From assembly GCA_947600345.1 (NCBI GenBank), contig CANQGC010000080.1, positions 1 through 10,592 on the forward strand: a stretch of DNA of 10,592 bases, read 5' to 3'. This document shows, one piece after another, positions 1-7,688 of this stretch; within the stretch, counting starts at the first letter, position 1; each line of letters opens with the position of its first letter. The notes under the pieces are model-generated. The model made no database searches, was not told the origin of the DNA, and saw nothing but the letters and a program-made list of their open reading frames with translations. Origin of the DNA: an uncultured Clostridia bacterium. GTDB lineage: Bacteria > Bacillota > Clostridia > Christensenellales > Aristaeellaceae. The position numbers were made by a program, and so were the translations under genes.

Positions 1-5
1 TCCTT

Positions 6-23
6 GACCATCTTTTGATGGCC
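6..23 (-). other. small hairpin downstream of pyrE
   Basis: Downstream of the pyrE stop, the minus strand can fold GGCCATC, loop AAAA, GATGGTC (7 pairs, one of them G-U). It would be the first stem after the operon's last visible gene, so a role at the 3' end of the transcript is possible. The window ends five bases beyond it and no T-run is visible, so it cannot be called an intrinsic terminator. Positions 24-68 show no other clear feature. Confidence 0.25.
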
Positions 24-68
24 TGTTTTCCTATGCCCTTTTCGCGCGCTTCGTGTCTGCTTGCAGTT

Positions 69-710
69 TCAAACTTTGCCTCCATGAATCCAACTTTCGT
101 CGGAAGGATTGTTTCGGAACGCGATCAGCCGGGCCACGTCCTCGGGCTGGATATAGCCCTCCTCGGCGGCGATGCGGGCGATGGTGTCGAAGTCGGTCAG
201 GCTGTGGTTTTCGACGTTGGCCGCCGCCATGCGCTCCAGGCCCTTCTGCATGCCGTAGGTGAATATGCTGGCGACGCCGAGCACCTCGGCCCCGGCCTCG
301 CGCAGGATCTCGACGACCTCCAGCACGCTGCCGCCGGTGGAGATCAGATCCTCGACGACCACGACCTTCTGGCCGGGCAGAAGCTTCCCTTCGATCTGGT
401 TCTTTCTTCCGTGATCCTTTGCGCCGGAGCGGACGTAGCCCATGGGCAGGTTCATCAGGTGGCCGGTGATCGCCGCGTGGGCGATGCCCGCCGTGCTGGT
501 GCCCATCAGAACTTCCACGTCGGGGTAGTATTCGCGGATGGTCTCGGCCAGGCCGTTTTCCACGTCGTTGCGCACGGCCACGTCCGTCAGCGTCAGGCGG
601 TTGTCGCAGTACACCGGGCTCTTGATGCCGCTGGCCCAGGTGAAGGGCTCCTCCGGGCGGAAGAACACGGCTTTGATCTTGAGCAAATCCTTCGCGATGC
701 GTTCCTTCAT
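69..710 (-). CDS. pyrE: orotate phosphoribosyltransferase
   Basis: Cytosolic enzyme joining orotate and PRPP to give orotidine 5'-monophosphate, the fifth step of de novo UMP synthesis. The PRPP-binding signature VVVVEDLISTGGS lies at about residues 116-128, and the N-terminal orotate-site region contains SGIKSPVYCDNR. At about 213 residues it has the usual length for bacterial PyrE. Two in-frame ATGs compete, at 716 and 710. The ribosome site AAGGAGG sits only 2 nt before the first but 8 nt before the second, so the ATG at 710 is preferred; the longer form would add two residues (Met-Asp). It starts 13 bp after the pyrF stop and is the last visible gene of the operon. Identification is firm; only the start is open. 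Confidence 0.95.
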   Translation of the reverse strand: MKERIAKDLLKIKAVFFRPEEPFTWASGIKSPVYCDNRLTLTDVAVRNDVENGLAETIREYYPDVEVLMGTSTAGIAHAAITGHLMNLPMGYVRSGAKDHGRKNQIEGKLLPGQKVVVVEDLISTGGSVLEVVEILREAGAEVLGVASIFTYGMQKGLERMAAANVENHSLTDFDTIARIAAEEGYIQPEDVARLIAFRNNPSDESWIHGGKV

Positions 711-723
711 GTCCATATCCTCC

Positions 724-1422
724 TTAACCTACGAAATCGGCGACGCAGCGGCGGTAGGCGGCCACGGGGTCGGCCGCGGCGGTGATGGGCCGCCCGACGA
801 CGATGTAGTCCGAGCCGAGCTCCTTCGCCTTCGCCGGGGTGGTCACGCGCACCTGGTCGCCCACGTCCCCGTCCGCGAAGCGCACGCCGGGGGTGACGGT
901 GAGGAATTCCCGCCCGCAGCGCCCGTGGACGACGCCCGCCTCCAGCGGCGAGCAGACCACGCCGTCCAGGCCCGCGGCCTTGGCGCACTCGGCGTAGTGC
1001 AGGATCACCTGGTCGATGGGTTCACGAATCCACAGATCGGATTCCATCCGCGCCTGGTCGGTAGAGGTGAGCTGGGTCACGCCGATCAGCAGCGGCCGCG
1101 TGCCGTCCGGGCGGGTCAGGCCCTCCAGCGCGGCCTGCATCATGGCGATCGTGCCCGCGCAGTGCAGGTTGCAGATGTCCACGTCCAGGCGGGAGAGCAC
1201 GGCCATGGCCTTCCTGACCGTGTTCGGGATGTCGTGGAGCTTCAGATCCAGGAAGATCTTGTGCCCGCGCGCCTTGATCTCCCGCACGATTTGCGGGCCC
1301 TCGGCGTAGTAGAGCTCCATGCCAATCTTGACGAAGGGCTTCTCGGCTTCAAATTTGTCCAGGAAGGAGAGCGTCTGCTCCCGGCTGGCGAAGTCGCAGG
1401 CGATGATCACGTCGCGTCCCAT
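724..1422 (-). CDS. pyrF: orotidine 5'-phosphate decarboxylase
   Basis: Decarboxylates OMP to UMP, the last step of de novo pyrimidine synthesis, as a cytosolic TIM-barrel dimer. The catalytic signature LDLKLHDIPNTV is clear, with D59, K61 and D64 forming the family's Asp-Lys-Asp charge network; VKIGMEL (K32) and the early strand IIACD (D10) complete the active site. The phosphate-gripping C-terminal loop is IVVGRPIT near residues 214-221. At 232 residues it matches the short bacterial group 1 enzymes. Its ATG follows the pyrD TAA stop directly with no gap. The ribosome site GGAGGTG lies inside the end of pyrD, which suggests translational coupling. Confidence 0.97.
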   Translation of the reverse strand: MGRDVIIACDFASREQTLSFLDKFEAEKPFVKIGMELYYAEGPQIVREIKARGHKIFLDLKLHDIPNTVRKAMAVLSRLDVDICNLHCAGTIAMMQAALEGLTRPDGTRPLLIGVTQLTSTDQARMESDLWIREPIDQVILHYAECAKAAGLDGVVCSPLEAGVVHGRCGREFLTVTPGVRFADGDVGDQVRVTTPAKAKELGSDYIVVGRPITAAADPVAAYRRCVADFVG

Positions 1423-2334
1423 TTAATGCGCACCTCCGATGATTTCATTCAAGTCTTGGATTCCGTACTTCTGCATCGCCGTCGGGAGGGCGTTCACGAT
1501 GTCCCGGCAGGCGAAGGGGTTGACCAGGTTCGCCGCGCCGACCTCCACCGCCGTGGCCCCGGCGAGCATCATCTCGATCACGTCCTCGGCGCTCTGCACG
1601 CCGCCCATGCCGACGATGGGAATCTTGACCGCCTCGTACACCTGCCAGACCATCCGCAGCGCGACGGGGAACACGGCCGGGCCGGACAGCCCGCCGGTTC
1701 GGTTGGCGAGCAGCGGCGCGCGGCGGCGCAGGTCGATGCGCATGCCCAGCAGCGTGTTGATGAGGCTGATGCCGTCCGCACCCGCGTCCTCGCAGGCCTT
1801 GGCGATGGCGGCGATGTCCGTGACGTTCGGCGAGAGCTTGACGATCAGCGGCTTTTTGGTTACATGGCGAATTTTGGATGTAACCAGCGCGGCCTGCTCC
1901 GGATCGGTGCCGAAGCTCATTCCGCCGCCGTGCACATTGGGGCAGCTGATGTTGATTTCGAGCCATCCGACCTGCGGGCAATCGTCCAGCTTGCGGCAAA
2001 CCTCGACGTACTCTTCGACGGAAAATCCGCTCACGTTTGCCATCACCGGCTTGTGAAAGTACGCCTGCATCTCCGGCAGCTCGTGGGCGAGCACGTGGTC
2101 GATGCCGGGGTTTTGCAGGCCCACCGCATTGAGCATGCCGCCCTCGGTCTCGGCGATGCGGGGGGTCGGATTGCCGAACCTGGGCTCCCGGGTCGTGCCC
2201 TTGAAGGAGAAGGTTCCGAGGCAGTTGATGTCGTAGATTTTGGCGAACTCCGCGCCGTAGCCGAACGTGCCAGACGCTGGAATTACGGGGTTTTCGAGCA
2301 CTTTCCCGCAGAGGGAGACCTTCGTATTCACCAT
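1423..2334 (-). CDS. pyrD: dihydroorotate dehydrogenase 1B, catalytic subunit
   Basis: FMN-containing TIM-barrel subunit that oxidises dihydroorotate to orotate. With PyrK it forms the heterotetrameric class 1B enzyme that passes electrons to NAD+. The active-site loop NISCPNVHGGG carries the catalytic-base cysteine (C131) typical of class 1 enzymes. FMN-contacting segments are GGLSGPA (about 214-220) and GMGGV (about 242-246), and the substrate region reads NAVGLQNPG near 69-77. The protein is 303 residues, the usual length. The reading frame is open upstream to 2418, but the ATG at 2334 begins the family-like N-terminus MVNTKVSLCG and has a strong GGGAGGAG ribosome site 5 nt ahead. It overlaps the pyrK stop by 7 bp. 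An inverted repeat of note lies inside at 1858-1885. Confidence 0.97.
   Translation of the reverse strand: MVNTKVSLCGKVLENPVIPASGTFGYGAEFAKIYDINCLGTFSFKGTTREPRFGNPTPRIAETEGGMLNAVGLQNPGIDHVLAHELPEMQAYFHKPVMANVSGFSVEEYVEVCRKLDDCPQVGWLEINISCPNVHGGGMSFGTDPEQAALVTSKIRHVTKKPLIVKLSPNVTDIAAIAKACEDAGADGISLINTLLGMRIDLRRRAPLLANRTGGLSGPAVFPVALRMVWQVYEAVKIPIVGMGGVQSAEDVIEMMLAGATAVEVGAANLVNPFACRDIVNALPTAMQKYGIQDLNEIIGGAH
1858..1885. repeat. inverted repeat inside pyrD (GGTTACAT arms)
   Basis: Perfect 8-bp inverted repeat, GGTTACAT at 1858-1865 and ATGTAACC at 1878-1885, with a 12-nt spacer. It lies in a relatively AT-rich stretch of GC-rich coding sequence (pyrD residues about 151-159). On the mRNA strand it would form a stem whose loop contains CCAAAA. 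A near copy occurs at 2670-2698 in pyrK. The function is unknown and coincidence is possible. Confidence 0.45.
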
Positions 2335-3056
2335 GCGATCTCCTCCCTTTGAAACACCGGACCGTCGGCGCAGACGCGCTTCGGACCGGCCTTGGTCTGG
2401 ATGGTGCAGCCCATGCACGCGCCGAAGCCGCAGCCCATGCGCTCCTCGAAGCTGTACTGGCCGGAGGTGCTCGTGGCGGCGTAGACGGCCTTCAGCATCG
2501 GCGCCGGGCCGCAGGCGTAGACGCAGCTGTACGCCTCCGGCAGCGCGTCCGTGGCGAAGCCCTGGACGCCGTAGGAGCCGTCCACCGTGGTCACCCGGAC
2601 GTCGATTCCCAGGGCGCGAAACTCCTCCTCGTAGAACACCTCGGAGGCCGTGTTGAAGCCCAGAATCGCGGTTACATGATTTTTTGGACCAAGTAACCTT
2701 TTGGCTAAATTGTACAAAGGCGCTACGCCAACTCCACCAGAAATGATAAGCGGAGATGAAGTGGCCTTGGAGAGGTCAAAGCCGTTGCCCAGGCCGGTCA
2801 GGAGGTCGAGCTCCGCGCCGGGCGCGAGCTCCGCCATCGCTTCGGTGCCCTTCCCCACCGCCTTGTACACCAGCGTCAGCACGTCCCCCTCCACATCGCA
2901 GACGGAGATGGGCCGCCGCAGGAAGAGGCCGGGGAGCTGAATCTGCACGAACTGGCCCGGCGCGGTGAAGGCGCTCGTGTCGCCGCGCAGCTTCATCTCG
3001 TAGACGCTGGCCGTCAGCGCCCGGTTGGATTGAATCTCAAAGATGCCCTGGCGCAT
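2328..3056 (-). CDS. pyrK: dihydroorotate dehydrogenase 1B, electron transfer subunit
   Basis: FAD and [2Fe-2S] subunit that carries electrons from PyrD's FMN to NAD+; it belongs to the ferredoxin-NADP reductase superfamily. FAD-binding motif RRPIS is at residues 47-51, the nucleotide-binding segment GGVGVAPL at 107-114, and the cluster cysteines are C209, C214, C217 and C229 (CGFGACMGC, then C). At 242 residues it is slightly shorter than many homologues but complete. The ATG follows the carB stop by 3 nt, and its AAGGAG ribosome site lies in the last codons of carB. The stop overlaps the pyrD start. Codons for residues 99-129 (2670-2762) are unusually AT-rich compared with the rest of the gene, although the protein motif there is intact. 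Confidence 0.96.
   Translation of the reverse strand: MRQGIFEIQSNRALTASVYEMKLRGDTSAFTAPGQFVQIQLPGLFLRRPISVCDVEGDVLTLVYKAVGKGTEAMAELAPGAELDLLTGLGNGFDLSKATSSPLIISGGVGVAPLYNLAKRLLGPKNHVTAILGFNTASEVFYEEEFRALGIDVRVTTVDGSYGVQGFATDALPEAYSCVYACGPAPMLKAVYAATSTSGQYSFEERMGCGFGACMGCTIQTKAGPKRVCADGPVFQREEIAW
2670..2698. repeat. inverted repeat inside pyrK, near copy of the pyrD one
   Basis: GGTTACAT at 2670-2677 faces AAGTAACC at 2691-2698; 7 of 8 arm positions pair, with a 13-nt spacer. Both this element and the one at 1858-1885 share GGTTACATG, TTTTGGA and GTAACC in the same order. In pyrK it sits at the end of an AT-rich codon patch. The left mRNA arm is read in a different frame in the two genes, so protein similarity does not explain the whole match. 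Confidence 0.4.
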
Positions 3057-3059
3057 GGC

Positions 3060-6000
3060 CTACTCCTTGTCGATGGTGGAGATGGCGAAGGTCGTCTCCT
3101 CCAGCACGTCCAGCAGCACGCCCACCGTGTCCAGCGAGGTGAAGGAGCTCACGTTGTTCTCGACGGACAGCCTGCGGATCATGAAGCCGTCCCGGGCCTG
3201 GGTCGTGGCAGAGCCGATGTTGCGGGTGTTGATCACGTAGGCGATCCGGCCGGAGCGCAGCGCCTCGGGGATGTCCTCGCTGTTCTCGCTGATCTTCTTC
3301 AATACCCGGGTGCGGATGCCGTGCTTCTTCAGGAACTCCGCCGTGCCCTCGGTGGCCTCGATGTTGAAGCCCAGGTGGTAGAAGCGGCGAATCAGCGGCA
3401 GCGCCTCCTCCTGGTCCTTGTTGGCGATGGTGGCCAGCACCGCGCCGTGGTTTTGCAGCTGCATGCCGCTGGCCTGCAACGCCTTGTACAGCGCGCGGTA
3501 GAGCTTGCCGTCGTAGCCGATGGCCTCGCCAGTGGACTTCATCTCGGGAGAGAGGTAGGTGTCCAGGCCCCGCAACTTGTTGAAGGAGAACACCGGGACC
3601 TTCACGTACCAGCGCTTCTTCTCCTCCGGGTAGAGGTCGAATATGCCCTGCTCCTTGAGCGACTTGCCCAGGATCACGTTCGTGGCGATGTCCGCCAGCG
3701 ACCAGCCCGTGGCCTTCGACAGGAACGGAACCGTCCTCGACGAGCGGGGGTTGACCTCGATGATGTAGACCTTCTCGTCCGGATCGACGATGAACTGGAT
3801 GTTGTAGATGCCCACGATCCCCAGCCCCAGGCCCAGGCGCTTGGAGTAGTCCAGTATCGTGCCCTTGACCTTGTTCGAGATGCTGAACGCCGGGTAGACG
3901 CTGATCGAGTCGCCGCTGTGCACGCCGGTGCGCTCCACCAGCTCCATGATGCCCGGCACGAACACGTCCCGGCCGTCGCAGATGGCGTCCACCTCGACCT
4001 CCTTGCCCAGGATGTAGTGGTCCACCAGCACGGGCTTGTCCGCGTCGATCTCCACGGCGGTCTTCAGGTAGTGGCGCAATTGCTCCTCGTTGGTGACGAT
4101 CTGCATGGCCCGCCCGCCCAGCACGAAGCTCGGGCGCACCAGCACCGGATAGCCGATCTCGGCGGCGGTCTTCACGCCGTCCTCGATGTTCGTCACCGCG
4201 CGGCCCTCGGACTGGGGGATGTTCAACTCCTCGAGGATGCGCTCGAAGGTATCCCGGTTCTCGGCGCGCTCGATGGCGTCGACACTGGTGCCGATGATCT
4301 CCACGCCCCGGTCGTGCAGCGGCTGCGCCAGGTTGATGGCGGTCTGCCCGCCCAGCGAGGCGATGACATTGCCGGCTTTTTCGTAGGTTAGTATGTTCAT
4401 CACGTCCTCGGCGGTCAGCGGCTCGAAGTAGAGCTTGTCCGCCGTGGTGTAGTCGGTGGAGACCGTCTCCGGGTTGTTGTTGATGATGATCGACTCGTAG
4501 CCCGCGCGGCGGATGGTGGTCACCGCGTGGACGGTGGAGTAGTCAAACTCCACGCCCTGGCCGATGCGGATCGGGCCCGCGCCCAGCACCACGGCCTTCG
4601 GGCGGTCGGTGACGATGGACTGGTTCTCGCCCTGGTAGCTGGAATAGAAGTAGGGGATGTACGCGCCGGTGTGGGCCGTGTCCACCATGCGGAAGAAGGG
4701 GAACACGTTGTTGTCCCGGCGGAACTCCCAGACCTTGACCTCCGGGCACTTCCACAGCTGGGCGATGTACTTGTCCGAGAAGCCGAGCACCTTCGCCTGC
4801 TTCAATACCTCCAGGTCGAAGGGATGGGCGGCGACGGCGGGCTCCTGGTCGGTGATGCGCTTCACCGCCTCCAGGAACAGCGGCGTGATGGCCGTGGCGG
4901 CGAAGAGCTCGTCCACGCTCACGCCCAGCCGCAGCGCCTGCGCCACCGCGTAGATGCCGTCGTCCCGGAAGTCGGAGACGTACTTGAGCAGTTCCTCCCT
5001 CGTCCAGCCGTCGAACTTCTTCATATACAGGTGGCACACGCCGATCTCCAGCGAGCGCGCGGCCTTCAGCATGCACTCCTCCAGCGTCGCGCCGATGGCC
5101 ATGACCTCGCCGGTGGCCTTCATCTGCGTGCCCAGGCGGTTGTTGGCGTCGGTGAACTTGTCGAAGGGGAAGCGCGGCAGCTTGGCCACCACGTAGTCCA
5201 GGCTCGGCTCGAACGCGGCGGTGGTGTTCGCGATCTTGATGTCCTCCAGCCGCATGCCCACGGCGATCTTCGCCGTGACCCGGGCGATGGGATAGCCGCT
5301 GGCCTTGCTCGCCAGCGCCGAGGAGCGGGACACGCGGGGGTTGACTTCGATGAGGAAATATTCGGAGGTCTGCGGATGCAGCGCGAACTGCACGTTGCAG
5401 CCGCCTTCGACCTTGAGCGCCTTGATGATCTTCAAGGCGGAGTCGTTGAGCATCTTCAAATCGTGGTCGTTCAGCGACATGATGGGCGCCACGACGATGG
5501 AGTCGCCGGTGTGCACGCCCACGGGGTCGACATTCTCCATGCCGCAGATGGTGATGGCGTGGTCGCTGCCGTCGCGCATGACCTCGAACTCAATCTCCTT
5601 GTAGCCGCGCACGGATTTCTCCACCAGCACCTGGTGCACCGGCGAGAGCTTGAAGGCCACGTTCCCCACCTCGCGCAGCTCCGCCTCGTCGTAGGCGAAG
5701 CCGCCGCCGGTGCCGCCCAGCGTGAACGCCGGGCGCAATACTACGGGATAGCCGATGGCCTTCGCCGCCTCGACGGCCTCCTCCAGCGAGTAGGTGATCT
5801 GCGACGGTATGACCGGCTCGCCGATCTCCTGGCAGAGCTCCTTGAATAGCTCGCGATCCTCGGCCTTCTCGATGCTGGCGCTGCTGGTGCCGATCAGTTC
5901 CACCTGGCACTCCTTCAGCACGCCGGACTTCTCCAGCCGCACGGCCAGGTTCAGGCCCGTCTGGCCGCCGATGCCGGGGATGATGGCGTCCGGGCGTTCG

Positions 6001-6239
6001 TAGCGGAGGATGCGCGCCACGTATTCCTCGGTCAAAGGCTCCATGTAGACCTTGTCGGCGATGGAGGTGTCGGTCATGATGGTGGCGGGGTTGGAGTTGA
6101 CGAGGACTACCTCGTAGCCCTCCTCCTTGAGGGCGAGGCACGCCTGGGTGCCCGCGTAGTCGAACTCCGCCGCCTGGCCGATCACGATGGGGCCGGAGCC
6201 GATGATCATGATCTTCTTCAAATCCGTGCGCTTTGCCAT
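3060..6239 (-). CDS. carB: carbamoyl-phosphate synthase large subunit
   Basis: Makes carbamoyl phosphate from bicarbonate, ammonia and two ATP, feeding pyrimidine and arginine synthesis. The 1059-residue protein shows the full duplicated layout. The first ATP-grasp half (about 1-400) contains GSGPIVIGQAAEFDYAG, RPAFTLGGTGGG and EVNPRVSRSSALASKA. An oligomerisation segment follows (about 401-545). The second half (about 546-930) contains GAGPIRIGQGVEFDYS, RPSFVLGGR and EVNPRSSRTVPFLSKA. A C-terminal MGS-like allosteric domain (about 930-1059) would bind UMP or other effectors. Start: ATG with AAAGGAG 9 nt ahead. No adjacent carA encodes the glutamine amidotransferase partner. The 182 bp between pyrC and carB contain only hairpins, so the small subunit must come from elsewhere or ammonia must be used directly. 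Confidence 0.98.
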   Translation of the reverse strand: MAKRTDLKKIMIIGSGPIVIGQAAEFDYAGTQACLALKEEGYEVVLVNSNPATIMTDTSIADKVYMEPLTEEYVARILRYERPDAIIPGIGGQTGLNLAVRLEKSGVLKECQVELIGTSSASIEKAEDRELFKELCQEIGEPVIPSQITYSLEEAVEAAKAIGYPVVLRPAFTLGGTGGGFAYDEAELREVGNVAFKLSPVHQVLVEKSVRGYKEIEFEVMRDGSDHAITICGMENVDPVGVHTGDSIVVAPIMSLNDHDLKMLNDSALKIIKALKVEGGCNVQFALHPQTSEYFLIEVNPRVSRSSALASKASGYPIARVTAKIAVGMRLEDIKIANTTAAFEPSLDYVVAKLPRFPFDKFTDANNRLGTQMKATGEVMAIGATLEECMLKAARSLEIGVCHLYMKKFDGWTREELLKYVSDFRDDGIYAVAQALRLGVSVDELFAATAITPLFLEAVKRITDQEPAVAAHPFDLEVLKQAKVLGFSDKYIAQLWKCPEVKVWEFRRDNNVFPFFRMVDTAHTGAYIPYFYSSYQGENQSIVTDRPKAVVLGAGPIRIGQGVEFDYSTVHAVTTIRRAGYESIIINNNPETVSTDYTTADKLYFEPLTAEDVMNILTYEKAGNVIASLGGQTAINLAQPLHDRGVEIIGTSVDAIERAENRDTFERILEELNIPQSEGRAVTNIEDGVKTAAEIGYPVLVRPSFVLGGRAMQIVTNEEQLRHYLKTAVEIDADKPVLVDHYILGKEVEVDAICDGRDVFVPGIMELVERTGVHSGDSISVYPAFSISNKVKGTILDYSKRLGLGLGIVGIYNIQFIVDPDEKVYIIEVNPRSSRTVPFLSKATGWSLADIATNVILGKSLKEQGIFDLYPEEKKRWYVKVPVFSFNKLRGLDTYLSPEMKSTGEAIGYDGKLYRALYKALQASGMQLQNHGAVLATIANKDQEEALPLIRRFYHLGFNIEATEGTAEFLKKHGIRTRVLKKISENSEDIPEALRSGRIAYVINTRNIGSATTQARDGFMIRRLSVENNVSSFTSLDTVGVLLDVLEETTFAISTIDKE

Positions 6240-6310
6240 GTGTAAGTCTCCTTTATGTCAAGTTGAGATTATGCCTGCATGTTGACGGCCGCCGCCCCAG
6301 AAGGGAGAAT

Positions 6311-6417
6311 CCAAGGAACCTCAGGTTCCTTGGCAGGTCCCGGGCAGCGCCCGGGCAGGTCTGGGCAGCGCCCAGCGTTTTCTTTTCGGGGGAGCAAAGC
6401 TCCCCCGAAAAGAAAAC
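6311..6417. repeat. array of four hairpins between pyrC and carB
   Basis: Four perfect inverted repeats in a row, each with a 3-nt loop: 6311-6333 (CCAAGGAACC stem, 10 bp), 6339-6355 (CCCGGGC, 7 bp), 6361-6375 (CTGGGC, 6 bp) and 6377-6417 (GTTTTCTTTTCGGGGGAGC, 19 bp). Units two and three are near-copies that each begin CAGGT and share the core GGGCAGCGCCC. The last stem ends 4 nt after the pyrC stop codon. None is followed by a T-run on either strand; the long stem is flanked by A-rich sequence on its 3' side, so these are not ordinary terminators. It looks like a dispersed REP-like intergenic element, possibly acting on mRNA stability or partial termination between the two genes. The rest of the gap holds only the carB ribosome site. 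Confidence 0.85.
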
Positions 6418-6421
6418 CCCG

Positions 6422-7657
6422 TCACTCCTCGACCCACGCGAGCCTCCCACCCGCCACGGTCACCTTGCAGCGTCCATTGACCTTCCATCCTGCGAACGGC
6501 GTCGCCCTGCCCATGGACAAAAACTCCGCCGGATCAATGACATATTCTTCATCCAAGTCGAACGCCGTGAAGTTCTCCTCCATCGGCAGCTCAATACCGA
6601 AGCGCTTGCATGGATTGTCTCGCATCAGCTCGACCAGCCTCGCCATCCCGATAACCCCCGGCTTCACCAAATACGTATACAACAGCGGAAACGCCACCTC
6701 AATGCCGACCACGCCCATCAAGCTTCCCGCCAGCCCCTTCGCCTTCTCCTCGGCGCTGTGCGGCGCGTGGTCGGTGGCAATCATGTCAATCGTGCCGTCG
6801 CAAATTCCTTCGATCAATGCCTCCCGGTCGGAGCGATCCCGCACCGGCGGATTCATCTTGAAGCGCCCATCCTCCTGCAGCATCGAATCGTCCAGCAACA
6901 GATAGTGCGGGCCGGTCTCGCAGCTCACGTCCAAACCCTCGGCCTTCGCCTGCCGGATCAGCGCCACGCTCTCCTTCGTGGAGATGTGGCAGACGTGGTA
7001 GCCGCAGCCGGTCTCGCGCACGAGCTTCAAATCCCGCTCCACCTGCCGCCACTCGCTCTCGGAGCAGATGCCCCGGTGGCCGTGGCTCCTGGCGTAGCTT
7101 CCGTCGTGGATGTAGCCGCCGTTCAGCAGCGAGTTCACCTCGCAGTGCGCGACGATCAGCTTGCCCAGCGACTTCGCCCGAAGCATCGCCGCGCGCATCA
7201 TTTCGTCATTTTGTACGCCGTGACCATCATCCGAGAAGGCGCAAACGTGAGGCGCGAGGGCCTCCATGTCCGCCAGCTCCTCTCCCCGCTCGCCCTTCGT
7301 GATCGCGCCGTAGGGCAGCACGCGCACGGCGGCGTCCCTCCGGATGGCCTCCAACTCGGGCTCGAGGTTCTCCCGGCAGTCCGGCACCGGCTTCAGGTTC
7401 GGCATGGCGCAGACCGCGCAGTAGCCGCCCCGGGCCGCCGCCCGGCTGCCGGAGGCGATGGTTTCCTTGTACGAAAAACCCGGCTCGCGGAAGTGCACGT
7501 GCACGTCCGCAAAGCCGGGAAAAACGGTCAAACCTTGAAGCTCGATGGGAAGCGTCCGGGAATCGGCGGCGCAGGAAAAGGAAAAACTCTGCCCCGTCAA
7601 TCGTCCGTCCAGCCAGACCTGCGCGCCGGGAATCGAGCCCTTCAACAAGCAGCTCAC
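6422..7657 (-). CDS. pyrC: dihydroorotase
   Basis: Zinc amidohydrolase that closes carbamoyl aspartate to dihydroorotate. The metal site of class I dihydroorotase is complete: DVHVHFREPG (H53, H55), FSDDG (D143/D144), VAHCE (H171), HVCHIS (H224) and ATDHAPH (D296). Substrate-binding CAMPNLKPVPD and NPPVR segments are also present. Length is about 411 residues, normal to slightly short. It is the first gene after the promoter. The start is uncertain. The GTG at 7657 is the longest option clear of an upstream stop, but the GAGGAG site is only 1 nt away; TTG at 7648 has 10 nt spacing. A better ATG at 7676, with GGAGGG 6 nt ahead, is one base out of frame next to an A5 run. The stop TGA abuts the hairpin array. 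Confidence 0.93.
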   Translation of the reverse strand: MSCLLKGSIPGAQVWLDGRLTGQSFSFSCAADSRTLPIELQGLTVFPGFADVHVHFREPGFSYKETIASGSRAAARGGYCAVCAMPNLKPVPDCRENLEPELEAIRRDAAVRVLPYGAITKGERGEELADMEALAPHVCAFSDDGHGVQNDEMMRAAMLRAKSLGKLIVAHCEVNSLLNGGYIHDGSYARSHGHRGICSESEWRQVERDLKLVRETGCGYHVCHISTKESVALIRQAKAEGLDVSCETGPHYLLLDDSMLQEDGRFKMNPPVRDRSDREALIEGICDGTIDMIATDHAPHSAEEKAKGLAGSLMGVVGIEVAFPLLYTYLVKPGVIGMARLVELMRDNPCKRFGIELPMEENFTAFDLDEEYVIDPAEFLSMGRATPFAGWKVNGRCKVTVAGGRLAWVEE

Positions 7658-7668
7658 GCTCCTCAGTG

Positions 7669-7688
7669 TTTTTCATGTGATGCCCTCC
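7669..7688 (-). promoter_or_regulatory. strong ribosome site and ATG out of frame with pyrC
   Basis: On the minus strand GGAGGG (7688-7683), a 6-nt spacer and ATG (7676-7674) make the best start signal ahead of pyrC, followed by an A5 run (7673-7669). Reading from this ATG gives a frame that does not encode dihydroorotase and runs on for about 149 codons. Removing one A would place the ATG in frame as MKTLRSVSCLLKG. This suggests an indel, transcript slippage or an assembly error. Confidence 0.6.

Noticed and set aside
538..2352. 604-codon open frame on the plus strand opposite pyrF and pyrD
   Set aside because: It lies antisense to well-recognised enzymes, is rich in His/Arg/Val/Asp repeats typical of reading GC3-rich codons backwards, and shows no known domain.
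3030..5849. Long plus-strand open frames opposite carB (453 and 440 codons)
   Set aside because: Shadow frames of the GC-biased carB codons; low-complexity composition and no recognisable motifs.
6240..6310. Internal promoter for carB (TTGACA near 6255-6260, CATAAT-like element upstream)
   Set aside because: The TTGACA is next to the ribosome site with no -10 after it, and the CATAAT has no -35 at a workable distance.
6377..6417. 19-bp stem as an intrinsic terminator of pyrC
   Set aside because: No T-run follows the stem on either strand; the 3' flank within the stem is A-rich on both strands.
7492..7511. GTGCACGTGCAC palindrome in pyrC
   Set aside because: It is the coding of the metal-site Asp-Val-His-Val-His motif and is fully explained by the protein.
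7227..7676. Separate 149-codon gene from the strong ATG at 7676 overlapping pyrC
   Set aside because: It has a good ribosome site, but its composition is that of a frame-shifted pyrC and no family is recognisable; a shifted pyrC start explains it better.
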